Part shown: positions 46,442 to 58,384 of the stretch, one piece after another
Layout: every line of letters begins with the position of its first letter
Numbering within the stretch: position 1 is the first letter of the stretch
Source: Laetiporus sulphureus 93-53
Taxonomy: Eukaryota; Basidiomycota; Agaricomycetes; Polyporales; Laetiporaceae
DNA length: 64,000 nt
Assembly (NCBI RefSeq): GCF_001632365.1
Contig: NW_024468551.1
Coordinates: 188,602 to 252,601 of the forward strand
Direction: 5' to 3'
Translations under genes and position numbers: made by a program
Notes under the pieces: model-generated
Seen by the model: the letters and a program-made list of their open reading frames with translations, nothing else
What the model was told of the DNA's origin: nothing
Databases searched by the model: none

Positions 46442-47330
46442 AGGTCCATCCGCGAACTCAGCACTGGGATCCTTGGACCTCGCACCCGAAATCCTGTATC
46501 TCATCTTTGATGAGATCGATGATCTGCGCGGTGCCATCTCGCTGTCGCTCACGAACAAGACATTGTCCGACATTGGACAGGCCCGTGTGTATGAGCTGGC
46601 ATGCAAGACGACAGCGCCATGGGCCGGTGATCGCGTCATATGCGCCGGCGACTATATGCGGTGGCATGATCTGCCAGTAGGCATGCTCTCCGAGAGCGAA
46701 CTCTACGAATATCGCAGCCAAGATGAAGATGAAGGCGATGGCGACTCGAACGAAGAGTACGACTCATACACAAACAATCCCCGCAACTTTCACGACGTTA
46801 GATGGCGGGAAGCGCCCTCTAGACATTCTGAACCTGATGTTCTTAACATCAGCAGCATTCATGATGCGTATTTTCACTACAACGTGTCGTCTTTCGAGCG
46901 CGAAGAATTTTCTCGCCGGCAGAAGCCGCAATACTCGATCGATCTCTCGAAGGATGAGACTCACGGATGGGTATTATGCAGCATCTCGAAGCGGGAGTAC
47001 GTCAGGGCCAGCGTTGTTGCGGCTTTGACGGGCTCTAGCGCTAAAATGCCTCGCGGGATAGGAGGGAGAGGCGGCTTCGGTCTGGGTCATGTTCTCATGA
47101 GCCAGATTTGCTGGTCCTCTGACGACTCTATTTCAATGAGATATAAGGGTGACTTGCATCGCGGGAGGTGGGCGGGTGATCGCTTGTCCATCACGACAAT
47201 GGACAGACTGGACAATCACGAAGCATGGAAGGACACGTCGGAAGAGGTGGTGAAGAAGATTACGAAAATTTGGGATGCTGACTGTCAAGGGTGGCGATCG
47301 CAAGTAAATTGTAATGACACACCGAAGTGA
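46442..47330 (+). CDS. F-box-like protein, 5' exon not resolved
   Basis: Continuous frame of about 290 codons. The N-terminal DLAPEILYLIFDEIDDLRG then SLSLTNKTLSDIGQARVYEL is an F-box-like helical motif. The middle has an acidic linker (QDEDEGDGDSNEE) typical of these proteins, and GDRVICAGDYMRWHDLP. The C-terminus ends CNDTPK at TGA 47328-47330. No ATG lies just upstream in frame; a TTCAG acceptor at 46441/46442 suggests that the start codon is on an upstream exon. Unrelated in sequence to the F-box pair at 2.6 and 11.5 kb; probably another SCF substrate receptor. No lesion seen in the readable part. Confidence 0.6.
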
Positions 47331-47574
47331 TGTGAGTGAATTGTTGTAGCCATTAATCCCAGATTGATAACTCTAGGTGCCATATGCACTCTCTAACTTT
47401 CATCGCTCGATGTCGATTTGACATCTCTTGGGCATATTGTATTTTTTACGCGTGGACTCTCTGTAAGCTCATAAACCATAAAGGCGCATCTGTCCTTCTG
47501 CAGAGATCAAGGAACGGTGTTCTACACATTTCTTCGTTTGAGATGCCCGGACTTCTCTTCCTCAAGCACCCTAC
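47331..47574. other. Convergent intergenic
   Basis: 3' flanks of the F-box-like gene and the P450-5 relic. Nothing recognised. Confidence 0.4.
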
Positions 47575-49790
47575 CTGCAGTCAATGTTCCTGTGCTGGCA
47601 GCCTGTCGTAAGACCGATTTGACGATCTGCACCTACCGGGGACGGATCTCACAACGGAAGGGCTTCAGGTGACTGGCTCTTCATCGTGAGAAGACATGCT
47701 GGCACAGATGCAAAACTCATACTTCACTGCGCCCGAGGCGAAAGCCGACACGGGCGTGATCACGTTCCCGGCTGTATCGCTGGCCTTACTGATGTCCAGC
47801 ATGGCGAGAATGCTCGCGATCGCGAGCCAGATTGTCGAGTCGGCAAATTGCCGCCCGGGACAGAGCCTGCAGAGTGGCGGAATCAATATGGGCTGATAAG
47901 GGGATGATATGGAGCAAGTGTACCTTCGGCCGAACCCAAACACGAACTTGCGCAAATCTCTGAATTCTGCGGTAGATACATCCATTTCGCTGTACCTCTC
48001 AGGGCAGAACTCATCGGGGTTAGGATACAGTGTATGGTCATGCGTCATGCACCTAAAAAGACATTCAAAAAAGGAAAGTGAGGGAAAGTCATTGGCAAAC
48101 CAGATGCTTGCTATGATCATCGTGCCTGAAAGTATATACCTGCCTCGATACTCGTCGTCTCCAATGAGTTGGTGAGGCACGCCTGCAAAACCACATAAGA
48201 AGGTCCACGTTGTACGGTTGCAGACAGTCTACTCACAAAGAGGGACGGGAGGGTTCCATCTGCAGCGTCATATGGATCAGTCGCCGTGAACCCACAAGAA
48301 TATTATGGGCGCACCGGTAGACCTCCAATAGCACATGCTCGAGGTACGGCATCGAAGCTCTATCATCGACGTCTGGGAGCCGTTCGATGCCGACTGCCTT
48401 ATCGATCTCGGCCTGCGCTTTCTTGCGGACGTCAGAGTAGAGCACCATAGCGAGGATGAATGTCATGAGGACGGTGCATGTCCACGATCCGATTGAGAAC
48501 GCGGGTAGAGCGCACGCATACAGCGGAACTCACCGTGTCAGTACCAGCTGATCATGACAGAAGGGACGTTGGTTCGGAGACGGGAGAGAAGAAACGCGGA
48601 CGATGTACCACTGTATAGGATGCCTCCGGCTCCCATGATGCTGTCTTCGTCGTCTTGGCTAAGTCGCCCCTTCCTGGACTCCTCTTCGAGAATTGAACTC
48701 ATAAATGATGGCTTCGCTGTGCCTGATGCCTACCAGAAAGTCAGAATAACCCGACGCACAACATACACGACCTACCATCACCTCTTTGACCAATTTGTAT
48801 GGAACCTTTAGAAGTAGGCCTTTCTCTTGAAATTGGCTCCAAGGATCCACGACGGCGTGTTCTCACTAAAATAAACAAGAGGTAGATAGAAATTAAATAG
48901 CTCAATAGTCTTCCCGCACACCAAGGGTACGCCACTCACGGATAGGAAAGAAGTCGATAACGTAGCCTCAAGACTCCCAGCTTCCAATGCGTCCGTCACA
49001 ACCAGCCGAATGAACTCATCGTTGTCGGGCGACTTTGCAGTGTGGCAATATCCGATCTCCATAACAAGAGCCCCGAGAAATTTGAAAGCAACGTCAGAAG
49101 AGTTGTAGCGCTGACAGCGTAGCTCACCCTTTGACATGCGACGAGAAGTCATTAGGCGCTTGAATCAACCCATCCAGTAGCCGGATAATCTCTCTCCTTT
49201 GGAGAGGACGATAGGCTGTCAAGCATGTGCTTGTCCAGAACTGCGGCTTGCAGCCATCGGCGGTGACGGCGCCACAGCTCACCATATGGAAGTAACGCAG
49301 TATTTGTGTTCAACCTCACGCTAATCGCACAATCAGAGAGACACCTCAAATAGTATGAACTTGACGCACAGCTCTCTCAGGATAACAAAACATGGTCGGT
49401 TTGTATAATTGACTCCACGTTTCTCCGTGAGATTGCACGCAGCCTCCACAGAACTCATTATCAATATGGGCTTGAGAAAGAGCCGCGCAAATATCACGTC
49501 TCCTAGAATGTATGTTATTCAGCCGGAATCCGACGTGCACGCCCTTTAGTGTAACAAGACATACCATCCTTCTTGCTCTATTGCGCGAATGTAATATGCT
49601 GATAGTCTGTTGGTATCTGATGAACATTTCCAAGCAAAGGCAGAGACTTCGGTCCCGCGAAGAGAGGCTTTCGATCTGTTTCATACAAGGGCCGACACCA
49701 CGCCACGTAGACACCCAGCAAGATGAACACAAGCACCAAAGCTATAGAGGTATGCATTGTGAGCCAGCTTATCGAGTTGTCCTGAGGCAT
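47575..49790 (-). pseudogene. Cytochrome P450, pseudogene with several lesions (P450-5)
   Basis: Start ATG 49790, anchor IALVLVFILLGVYVAW, hinge LFAGPKSLPLLGN. Lesions: TGG to TAG at 49578-49580 (FAQ-stop-SKK); a frameshift between DKHMLDS and YRPLQRREIIRLL near 49215; a frameshift between LEATL and VIDFFPI near 48965; a frameshift after FKRKAY near 48815; TAG right after EIRPR at 47633-47635. Still recognisable: LPYGELWRRHRRW, GTAKPSFMSSILEE, AGTDT on a 14-nt exon (48534-48547), [11 protein letters not shown] on a 23-nt exon, FVFGFGRR, intron, [15 protein letters not shown], tail HLKPFRCEIRPR. Also MTRD has become MTHD. Splice sites are largely preserved, so it died fairly recently. A TGACGTCA palindrome remains 230 bp upstream. 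Confidence 0.9.
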
Positions 49791-50196
49791 CTTCCTGACT
49801 TATCGGGACCAAGAATATTGGAGATGCAAAAAGGGATGTTCGGCACATTCACGTTGCGTACTAGCGCTGGCAAATAAATTTGGAGTTCTCACAGCGCGAT
49901 AGTGTCTTGGTTCGGATTACTGAGCGTGAGCTTGTGGAGATACTCATCATGCATGCGAGCTATGCAGCAGCCCTCACAAGAAGTCTAAACGAGCCATAAA
50001 GACATAAAGAAGCGCCTCAGCGCGTGACGTCACGTATATTCTCACGGCTCGGGGCGATGCGTTGCTTGCACCCCATATTGGTGGTGAAATATTCTGCTTC
50101 AAAACCTTTTGGCTTGCGTCATCTCATCATTGTACGGCTAGCAAACATTGCGACTGCATAACGGGATTCCTGCAGCTTTCAACTCCTCTCCACATG
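49791..50196. other. Intergenic; promoter side of P450-5
   Basis: Contains the TGACGTCA palindrome at 50023-50034. Confidence 0.5.
50023..50034. promoter_or_regulatory. 12-bp palindrome CGTGACGTCACG
   Basis: Same core as the sites at 34051 and 58874; about 230 bp upstream of the P450-5 relic start. Confidence 0.5.
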
Positions 50197-52399
50197 TCAG
50201 ACTGCAATAGTCATGCCTTGATCAAGAATGAGCGTCCGCATTTCCTGCGACCGCGGGCTTATATGACAGCGAAATAGTTTCGGATGGCTAAACGAACATA
50301 TTTTAATAGGCGCTCTCCGTTCAATGTAACGATGCATACTTTACAAGGCCAGGAAGAAACGCAGGAGTAGGAGTGATGACATTCCCTTTATCGTCTTTTG
50401 CTTTAGCGATGTTGAAACTTGCTAGGATAGTAGCCATAGCTAGCCAGATGCTCGAATCAGCCAAATAACGCCCTGGACAAATGCTTGATGGCTTTCAGTG
50501 GCTACATAAAGCTCAGAAGGGTTGCTCTCACCGCCGACCGAAACCAAACACAATTTTGCCTGGATTATACAGTTCCATGGTCTCCGCGTCGAGCTCGTCA
50601 AACCTTTCCGGTCTGAATGCTTCCGGATCTGAGTATATTTCTGGGTCTCGAGTCATGTGCCTGCACAGGTTGCCGTCTAGTGCAGTGTATGTGAGCGAGG
50701 TGAATGTGTGACACATACCATATGTTGGACATAGTCATCGTTCCGCCTGGAATATGACAACCTAAATATACGTCATCCCTGGTTGAAAGATGTGGTATCC
50801 CTGCATGGATCATCAACGATTTGCAGTTCCAAAGCGCACTAGAAATTACCCAGCGGTACCGGAGGATTCCAGCTGTCGATTTCATTACTATGGTGGACGA
50901 CTGGTAGTGTTGCAGCAGACGTACCGATAAACTTCCAAGAGTACCTGGTCGAGATAAGGCAATGAGCCTCTATCCGCTAGATCTGGAAGTCGTGAATTGC
51001 CAACGACTTTATCGATCTCCATTTGCGCTTTCTTGAAGACTTCGGGATACAGGACCATCGCCAACACGAAGGTTTGTATGCTGGTGACCGACTACAGCGT
51101 GTCAAGAAAACCTATGATGCGCAAAGATCGGGGACACTCACGGTGTCTGTTCCAGCTAGTGAGTGGCAATAGGAGACGTGAACAGTGTATTTATAATGAC
51201 TGCTGGTCCACACACCATTGTAAATGCTTGCAGCCGCACCCGACAAATTGCGCTCGTTGTCTTCAGACAATTCTCCGTCCCTGGTCATTTTATCCAAGAT
51301 GGAGGATACGAAAGATGGTCTCGCGCTCCCACATGCCTGCAATATGGGCGTAATTGTAAGCGAAGAATGAATCGTATCGCCAAACTTACAATCTGCTCTT
51401 TGACCCACGTGTACGGAGTGGTTTCAGCAATCTTGACCTGCTGTCGAATACGCAGTGCATTTCGTTTAAATGAAGATCCGGGCATCCACGTCGGGATGTG
51501 TTTCACTGGACGCGGGAATACCTGTGGATAAGCCCCCATTTCTTGACTACACAGTCGTGACGAACGTACAAGATGGAAAAAAGTCGACCAACGTGGACGC
51601 GAATGTGCAAGCTTCGATCGTATCTGCAGAAGATTTTGCTGCCATTTGGATAAATTGGTCATCTTCCAACGAAGTCGCCGTGTGCCCATAGGTGATCTCC
51701 GTCAATATGGCACCCACATAGCTATGTACGCCTTAGACCTGTGACTCTGGTGTGCGATAGAGCGCACCTTGTGATGAGCGATGCAAACTCGTCCGGAGAT
51801 TGCACGAGCCCGGTCAACAAGCGATGAACTTCCCTCGCGCGAATAGGATGATACGATTCGAGAATGTTCTTTTCTAGAAGCGCAGCTTGTAGCCATTTTC
51901 GATGGCGTCTCCATCGATCACCATAAGGAAGAAGGGCCGGATTATTGTTTAGACCAATTCTATATGATGGATTTGTGTTATCGAAAGATTTATGGACGAT
52001 TAATCTGGCTTTACAGTTCGATCAGGAAAACAAATGATGGCCGGCTTGAATGAATAGCGCCTTTCTTCTCCATGAGATCAATTGCAGCCTGGACGGTGTG
52101 TATGATGAGGGCAGGTTGTCTGAACAGGTAGGTATAAACGAGAGGTCCTGGAGAATAATAGTATGTCAGTATTGGGAAGGCGACTCTGAGCGGATGTGCA
52201 GACCATGAGATCTCGTCCACTGGGCAAACGTCTTGTGTGGGTATTCATGGTCAATCTGATGAATATTGCCAACGAAGGGAAGATGACGCGGCCCTGGGAA
52301 GAGCAGATGGTGCGGTGGACGCAATAAGTAACAGGTAGAGATGAGCAACAATATCAATAGCACAATGAGCACGTCAACACGATAAGCGTACTCGATCAT
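50197..52399 (-). CDS. Cytochrome P450 monooxygenase, intact (P450-6)
   Basis: Start ATG 52399: [20 protein letters not shown] anchor, hinge [13 protein letters not shown]. Then [73 protein letters not shown] on a 14-nt exon (51142-51155), then [24 protein letters not shown] on a 23-nt exon; [34 protein letters not shown], intron, [15 protein letters not shown]; final exon [16 protein letters not shown], ending AV-stop at 50197. All junctions consistent. A longer open frame upstream of 52399 exists, but the anchor starts there. Most similar to P450-7 in this window. Substrate unknown. Confidence 0.92.
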
Positions 52400-53416
52400 A
52401 GCAGCAGCTTTGCACTCTGAAGAACGAGGATGTCTCCCGTCATCATGTACGCTGAAGGTTTTAATCATAGCAGTTTGTCCGAAAGCAGTTCAACAAGTGC
52501 AATGGGTGGAAATGATGTGATACATACTATACGCGTGGTCATTGGCGGCCCGAGCTCATCGGAATCTAACTGAACAACACCTGCAATTGAGTAGCACGGT
52601 CTAACTATGAAAAGGTCCGCGTTTGTGCTTACCGAGTCATAGCAGAAAAGAATCTCATTACAGATACGTTGCCAAGAGAGGAATAGCACGATTTCACACA
52701 CATTCGGATCCGTATGGCACAACGTCGTAGACTACCCGTTGTTGGGCGTAGAACCTTCGTCGCGCGGCCCCTCGGCACGTGAATGGAATACATCGAACAA
52801 TAGAAGCATGGCAAGCGCGAAGGTGGGATCCAGCGTTTTAGTCATTGTCGATGTCAGCTTCGTTCCAACCTGCAACCTTTCTATTTGTGAAACACTTACA
52901 GACACGTTATCAATCGTAATCTGCCGGCCACATGAATGTCAGTAACGAACGTCCAGGGGTTGCTACTGCTGTGTCGCCGAACGATCAATATGGCGACTGT
53001 CTCCATCGCTGGCAACTATCTGCCTCCAAACGGTTCGTGAGCCTCATATCTAATTCAATTAGCAAATTGTCTGCTGAGATGCATGAGGTAACTTGCCTCA
53101 GCGCCCGGAGGATTTACAACATATAGCGGCTGGGGCTTCCAAAACCTCGGATCATAAATAGTTTGGTTACCCTGGTCCCATTTAATGCCTTAGCCTGATA
53201 CTAACACCGCGTCTGGAAAGAAAACGCCGTAGTCTGCTGCGATATCATTGAGACATCCGGAAATTCGCCCAACACGCGCCAGTTTCCTTCCTGCTGGGTT
53301 CGAAAACAGGATCTTCTCTGGCTTGCGTCCCACATGCTCATGTCTCAAGACAAAGAGGGTCATAGATCAGCTACTGTACATCTGCTCCTGTGCTAGACTA
53401 AATGTGATTCGGCCGC
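52400..53416. other. Intergenic, possible relic of a small membrane protein
   Basis: A minus-strand stretch near 52760-52890 reads KTLDPTFALAMLLLFDVFHS, one possible membrane segment, with candidate introns nearby. No complete gene could be built. Confidence 0.3.
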
Positions 53417-55643
53417 TCAGCATGTTGATTCCAAGTTCAACTCGAGCAGAATTTTCTGGATTTCTTGCGATCGTATGCTAAGCTGGCAGTGAAATGGTTC
53501 GGGGTGGCTTCATTGCCAATGTCAGAAAACTAACCCACGAATCGACATTAGGGGCAGATGGAGCATACCTTATAGCACCGGGAGAGAATGCGGGTGTAAA
53601 GGTCGCGTAGTTAGCGAAATCGCCTGCAGATTGTGAAATGTTGAAACAAGCCAAGATGTTAGCCATCGCGAGCCAAACTGAGGAGTCAGCCAGTTGGCGG
53701 CCTGGACATATGCTGCATCTCTTTCAGCGAGCGAAGATAATGAGCAGTGCGAACATCGTTTACTGACCGTCGGCCGAACCCGAAGACGATCTTGCGTGGA
53801 TCGTATAAATCCGTCGTTTGTACAGTCATAGTTTTAAATCGCTCGGGTCGGAAGGTTTCGGGGTCCGGGAAGATATTGGCATCTCGCGTCATGTACCTGT
53901 GACAAGGGATGAAATGGAGATGTGGACATTCAGCAAGTCTGAGCGATGTATACCATAAATTGGGTACAATAATCGTCCCTTTCGGGATATAATGATCGCA
54001 ATAGGTGTGATCAGCAGTTGAGAAATGTGGCACCCCTTGATCGAAGAGTGAGCAGCAGTTGCTGTCGTGAATCTGGTCAGCATACCCAATGGGACGGGAC
54101 AGTTCCAGCTGTCCAGGTAGGCACTATGTTAGAACACTAAAGAGATAATTCTGCTAGGCGTACCGATATACTTCGAGTAGCACACGTTCAAGATACGGCA
54201 ATGATGATCTGTCCGAGAAGTTCGGAAGCCGAGAAGTACCAACAACCTGATCAATCTCCGCTTGTGCTTTCTTGCAGATGTCGGGATAGAGCATCATAGC
54301 GAGGATGAATGTTTGGAGAGTCGTACCAGACTATGGTGCTGACTGATTAAATCACTGTATGATGGGCATGTACACACTTACAGTATCGGTACCAGCTGTC
54401 CAGTGCAAGCGTTAATGGCGACCTCACAAAGGATTCATGTAGCTTCATACCACTGTAGAGTGCACCAGCTACACCTGAGATGTTGCGTTCATCGTCTGGC
54501 GTTAAGTCTCTGTCTGTAGATAAATTGTCCAGCAGAGAGGAAACGAACGATGGTCGGGCACTCCCAGCCGCCTGGAAATGAGGACATTATTGAATACATG
54601 CAAGCACAAAACGACTCACTACTGCTTCTTTGGCCCATTTGTATGGAGTGGTCTCGGCAATCTTCAATTCGCGGCGTATACGCAGGGCATTCTGCTTGAA
54701 GCCAGCTCCAGGCATCCATGTCGGAATGTGTTTCACTGCCAATGTTCCCAGTTGTTAATTGTCGCGCACGTCAGCGTTTAATCACTAAACAGTGCAAGCG
54801 GCAAACCTACGCAAAGGGAAGAAATCGACCAACGTCGAAGCAACATTGCCCGCCTCAGCTGCCTCTACGGATGCCTTCGCTGCTAAACGAATGAATTGGT
54901 CGTCCTCCAGAGAGAGCGCCATATGGCCGTATGTGATATCCATCAAGACAGCGCCAATAAATCTGTCGCTGAGTTTGAATTTTTGCAACTACTGGTGAAC
55001 TGCGATAATCACCTTCTGATGTGCGAAGCAAACTCATCCGGAGTTTGCACAAGTGCCGCAAGTAAACGGCGAATCTCCCTCTCTTGGATAGGACGATAGG
55101 ACTCGAGAGCATTCTTGTCCTGCAGCAGAGCTTGCAGCCACTTTCGATGCATCCGCCATTGATCGCCGTAAGGCAAGAGAACGGGGTTGGTATCAAATCC
55201 AAGTCTGCAGGTCAACTAGTATGTGCTACAACATCACAGGAGATTGAATGCGGATCACTTACAATTCCCTCAAGAACACGAGCGGCGGTCTGCTTGAATA
55301 GATCGCTCCTCTTTTCTCCATCAGGTCATTTGCGGCGTGAACCGAGTGAAGCACGAGGACCGGCTGCCCGAAAAAACGTGCATAAACGATAACTCCTGAG
55401 GTGCGCGAGATGAGTGAATGGAGCCTGCAAATACAGATAGAGATGGTTACCATATCTTTTCGCCCATTGAGTGAACGTTTTGTGTTGGTAGTCGGCAGTG
55501 ACTTGGTGAACGTTGCCGATAAACGGGAGAGGATGCGGCCCGGGAAATAGAGGGCCCTTCTTCCTAGGAGATGAAAAGGAATAGAGCCAGACAGCGAGAG
55601 ACAAAAGTGCGAGCGTTACGACCACGTCAGTAAGGTATTTCAT
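53340..55643 (-). repeat. Inverted duplicate arm A (P450-7 unit)
   Basis: Matches 60756-63070 in opposite orientation, from the start codon through ~80-100 bp of 3' flank (shared AGTCTAG.ACAGGAGCAGA and TGTACAGTA). P450-8 and an unrelated 2.3-kb stretch lie between the arms. Confidence 0.85.
53417..55643 (-). CDS. Cytochrome P450 monooxygenase, intact (P450-7)
   Basis: Start ATG 55643: [20 protein letters not shown] anchor, hinge [13 protein letters not shown]. Then [73 protein letters not shown] on a 14-nt exon (54382-54395), then [24 protein letters not shown] on a 23-nt exon; [30 protein letters not shown], intron, [15 protein letters not shown]; last exon [17 protein letters not shown], ending STC-stop at 53417. 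All in frame. It has a close inverted pseudogene copy at 60756-62951 that shares the anchor sequence and the 3' flank. Substrate unknown. Confidence 0.93.
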
Positions 55644-56163
55644 GTCGCAGAAAATGTGGCCCCTTGACGTGTTGACACAAAGCATTCACCAGGTGACTGC
55701 TATGGCGTTTATGATAGGGAATCGGGTACGTGCGAAGATGCATGGTTCGTGATACGGTTTCAATGGACGAGTTGGCGCACGGATGGGCGCTCCGACGTCG
55801 GAAGCTGGAGTCGGTTCTCAGCGTCAAGCGATACGGTCTTCTCGTGATGGCTCGGATAGGTGCGCACCATGCACATGTCCTGTATGCTTCGGCTGTTGAT
55901 GAACAAGAACCTGGTATCGAGAGATATTGAAAGGACGTATTAGCCACTCTATCGTGCGAAGATAAACATTGCATTGTCAGTCTATCGTGATTCCCATGTT
56001 AGCCAGTTGAAATTCATTGGGGTAGAATACCAAAGACGCCCTTGAGCGCCCGGACAGAATCTCATGATCAACGCTAGTGCACGCGGAGAAACATCCTTCG
56101 CATTGTGCGGGCATGCGCAATCGTGTGATTAACCGCACCGTGTTATGATACAGTGAGTAGCAT
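55644..56163. other. Intergenic between P450-8 3' end and P450-7 5' end
   Basis: No gene and no TGACGTCA site seen. Confidence 0.5.
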
Positions 56164-58384
56164 TCAGAGTGCGCTACTTCTGTACAGCTGAGAAACCATC
56201 GCAGCAGCCTTGTCCGAACGTGGAAGGATCCGTGCTTTGAACGGTTTCGGGTGGCTATACTCCGTCTTATCAGAAATGGCCTAGGGTGCAGACGCGTAGC
56301 GGCCCACCTAATCGTGCCGGATGAAAAAGCAGGAACAGGTGTGATCTCGTTGCCCATCGCATCTTTTGCCTTTGAAATATCGAAAGCCGCGATGATATTC
56401 GCCATTGCTAGCCAGACGGTCGTGTCGGCGAATTGACGACCCGGGCAGACTCTTCGTGAAGTTTAGCTTTTGTTTTTGTGCATCGGGATGTGGAGGATTT
56501 GACGTACCGGCGACCGAAGCCGAAGACTATCTTTTGCATGTCTCTGGATGCTGCTGTGGATGTGTCCATCTCTTCGAAGCGCTCAGGACGGAAGGAGTCA
56601 GGATCGGGGAAGACGTCCGGGTCGCGAGCCATGAGCCTGGGAAAAAGAATGGAATCGTTGATATAATTGTCTCGATGTCTCGACGAGCGTTATCACGAAC
56701 CAGATGTTGGGGATGATTGTGGTTCCTCCGGGAATATAATGGCCCTGATACTCATCATCTCCGATCACTGCATGAGGAACGCCTAGTGTACAACCTCAGT
56801 CAGATTCTCGTGTGCCATCGTGGTGGAGACACACCGAGAGGAACAGGAATATTCCAACTTGCAGCATTGATTGTTAGGTCAAACTCAACGTCTCAGAATG
56901 TTTGGCCACATACCGGTATGTCTCTTGCAGAACATTCTCGAGGTATGGAAGGGAGCTTCTGTCGTTAAAGTCTGGTAGCCTCTCGGTGCCTATGACTCGA
57001 TCAATCTCTGCCTGCGCCTTCCTGTATATGTCAGGATGTAGCACCATCGCGAGCACGAAGGTTGAAAGCGTGGTGGATGTCTGGAAAGGGGTCAGTATTG
57101 TGCATACGTGTGCAATGGATTATCTCCAGTACGGTATCGGTAGCAGCTGAAGGTATGTCAGCGTCATCCGAGAGAGAAAAGAAGAGCAATAACTGCATAC
57201 CTGCATACAAAACACCTGCAGCACCCATAATATTGTACTCATCTTCTTCCGTCAGGTCTCCGTCCTTCATCGTGTCTTCCAACATGGAAGTCAAGAAACA
57301 CGGCTTCGCAGTACCAAGGGCCTATTTAGAAATCTGATGAGTTACCGTGCTGTTCTGAGGCCCTAAGCACTCACCATTGCCTTCTTTACCTCGAAATAGG
57401 GTTTTTCAAACAAGGCGCGCATATGAGGACGAATACGCAGAGCCTCACGTTTGGCTTTCATGCCGGGCATAGCGGCAGGAAGGTATTTCACTAAACCATC
57501 GTTTAATAAGCAACGGTTCGGCGTATGGGAAATGAAGAGAAAACACTAACGGATGGGAAAGAAGTCGAGCAACGATGACCCAAGGTTACCCGCTTCAAAA
57601 GCTGCGGTTACTGTGTCGTCTGCCACTTTGATGTGCTCATCATGTTCCAGGGAGGTCGCCCGATGGCCGTAGCTAATCTCCATTGATAATGCGCCCACTA
57701 GTCTACATTCCAATGAATCAGCAGAATCCCTGACGACCAAGAACTCATTTACCGTTTGATATGCATAATGAAACCGTCCGGCGTCTGCATGAACATGTAT
57801 AACAACCGGTGAACTTCCCTCAGCTGCATAGGATGATACGTCTCGAGCTTCCGTTTGTCAATGAGTGCGGCCTGAAACCATTTACGATGACGGCGCCATT
57901 GGTCTCCGTAGGGCATAAATGACAGATTTGGATCGAATCCAATCCTGCAACCAGAGCACGTCATATCAACCGAATCTTAGTGGTGATGATACTGTCTTAC
58001 AACTCGTTGATGAGCACAAATCGTGGTCGATCAGAATATTTTGAACCTCGCTTTTCCAGCAGGTCGAACGCCGCTTGCGCCGAATTCAGGATGAGAACTG
58101 GCCTCCGGAACAGCCGCGTGTAGATAATGTCGCCTAATGATGAGATGCATAAGCCAAATCACCATAATGATGATTACAGTGCTGCTACCGTATATCTTGT
58201 TCCATTCGCCGAGAACCCGGTGTTGATATTCTAACGGAAATTGATGCGCATTCCCGAGGAGCGGAATAGACTTTGGACCTGGGAAGAGAGACGAGAAACG
58301 CTTTTGATGTACCCTACGCACATAAAGCAATCCCAAGCAGATGCATGCAAGGAATACAGCGATGATGTTGGGGATGTGGAACAT
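56164..58384 (-). CDS. Cytochrome P450 monooxygenase, intact (P450-8)
   Basis: Start ATG 58384: [19 protein letters not shown] anchor, hinge [13 protein letters not shown]. Then [70 protein letters not shown]-helix AATDT on a 14-nt exon (57133-57146), then [24 protein letters not shown] on a 23-nt exon; [34 protein letters not shown], intron, [15 protein letters not shown]; tail [14 protein letters not shown], stop at 56164. All exons in frame. Odd point: the usual Gly of AGTDT is Ala; the acid-alcohol pair DT is kept, so activity is still plausible. A 20-bp TGACGTCA palindrome lies about 490 bp upstream. Confidence 0.92.

Noticed and set aside
52465..53126. Possible small membrane-protein gene on the minus strand
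   Set aside because: Only one hydrophobic segment could be read and no consistent exon chain was found.
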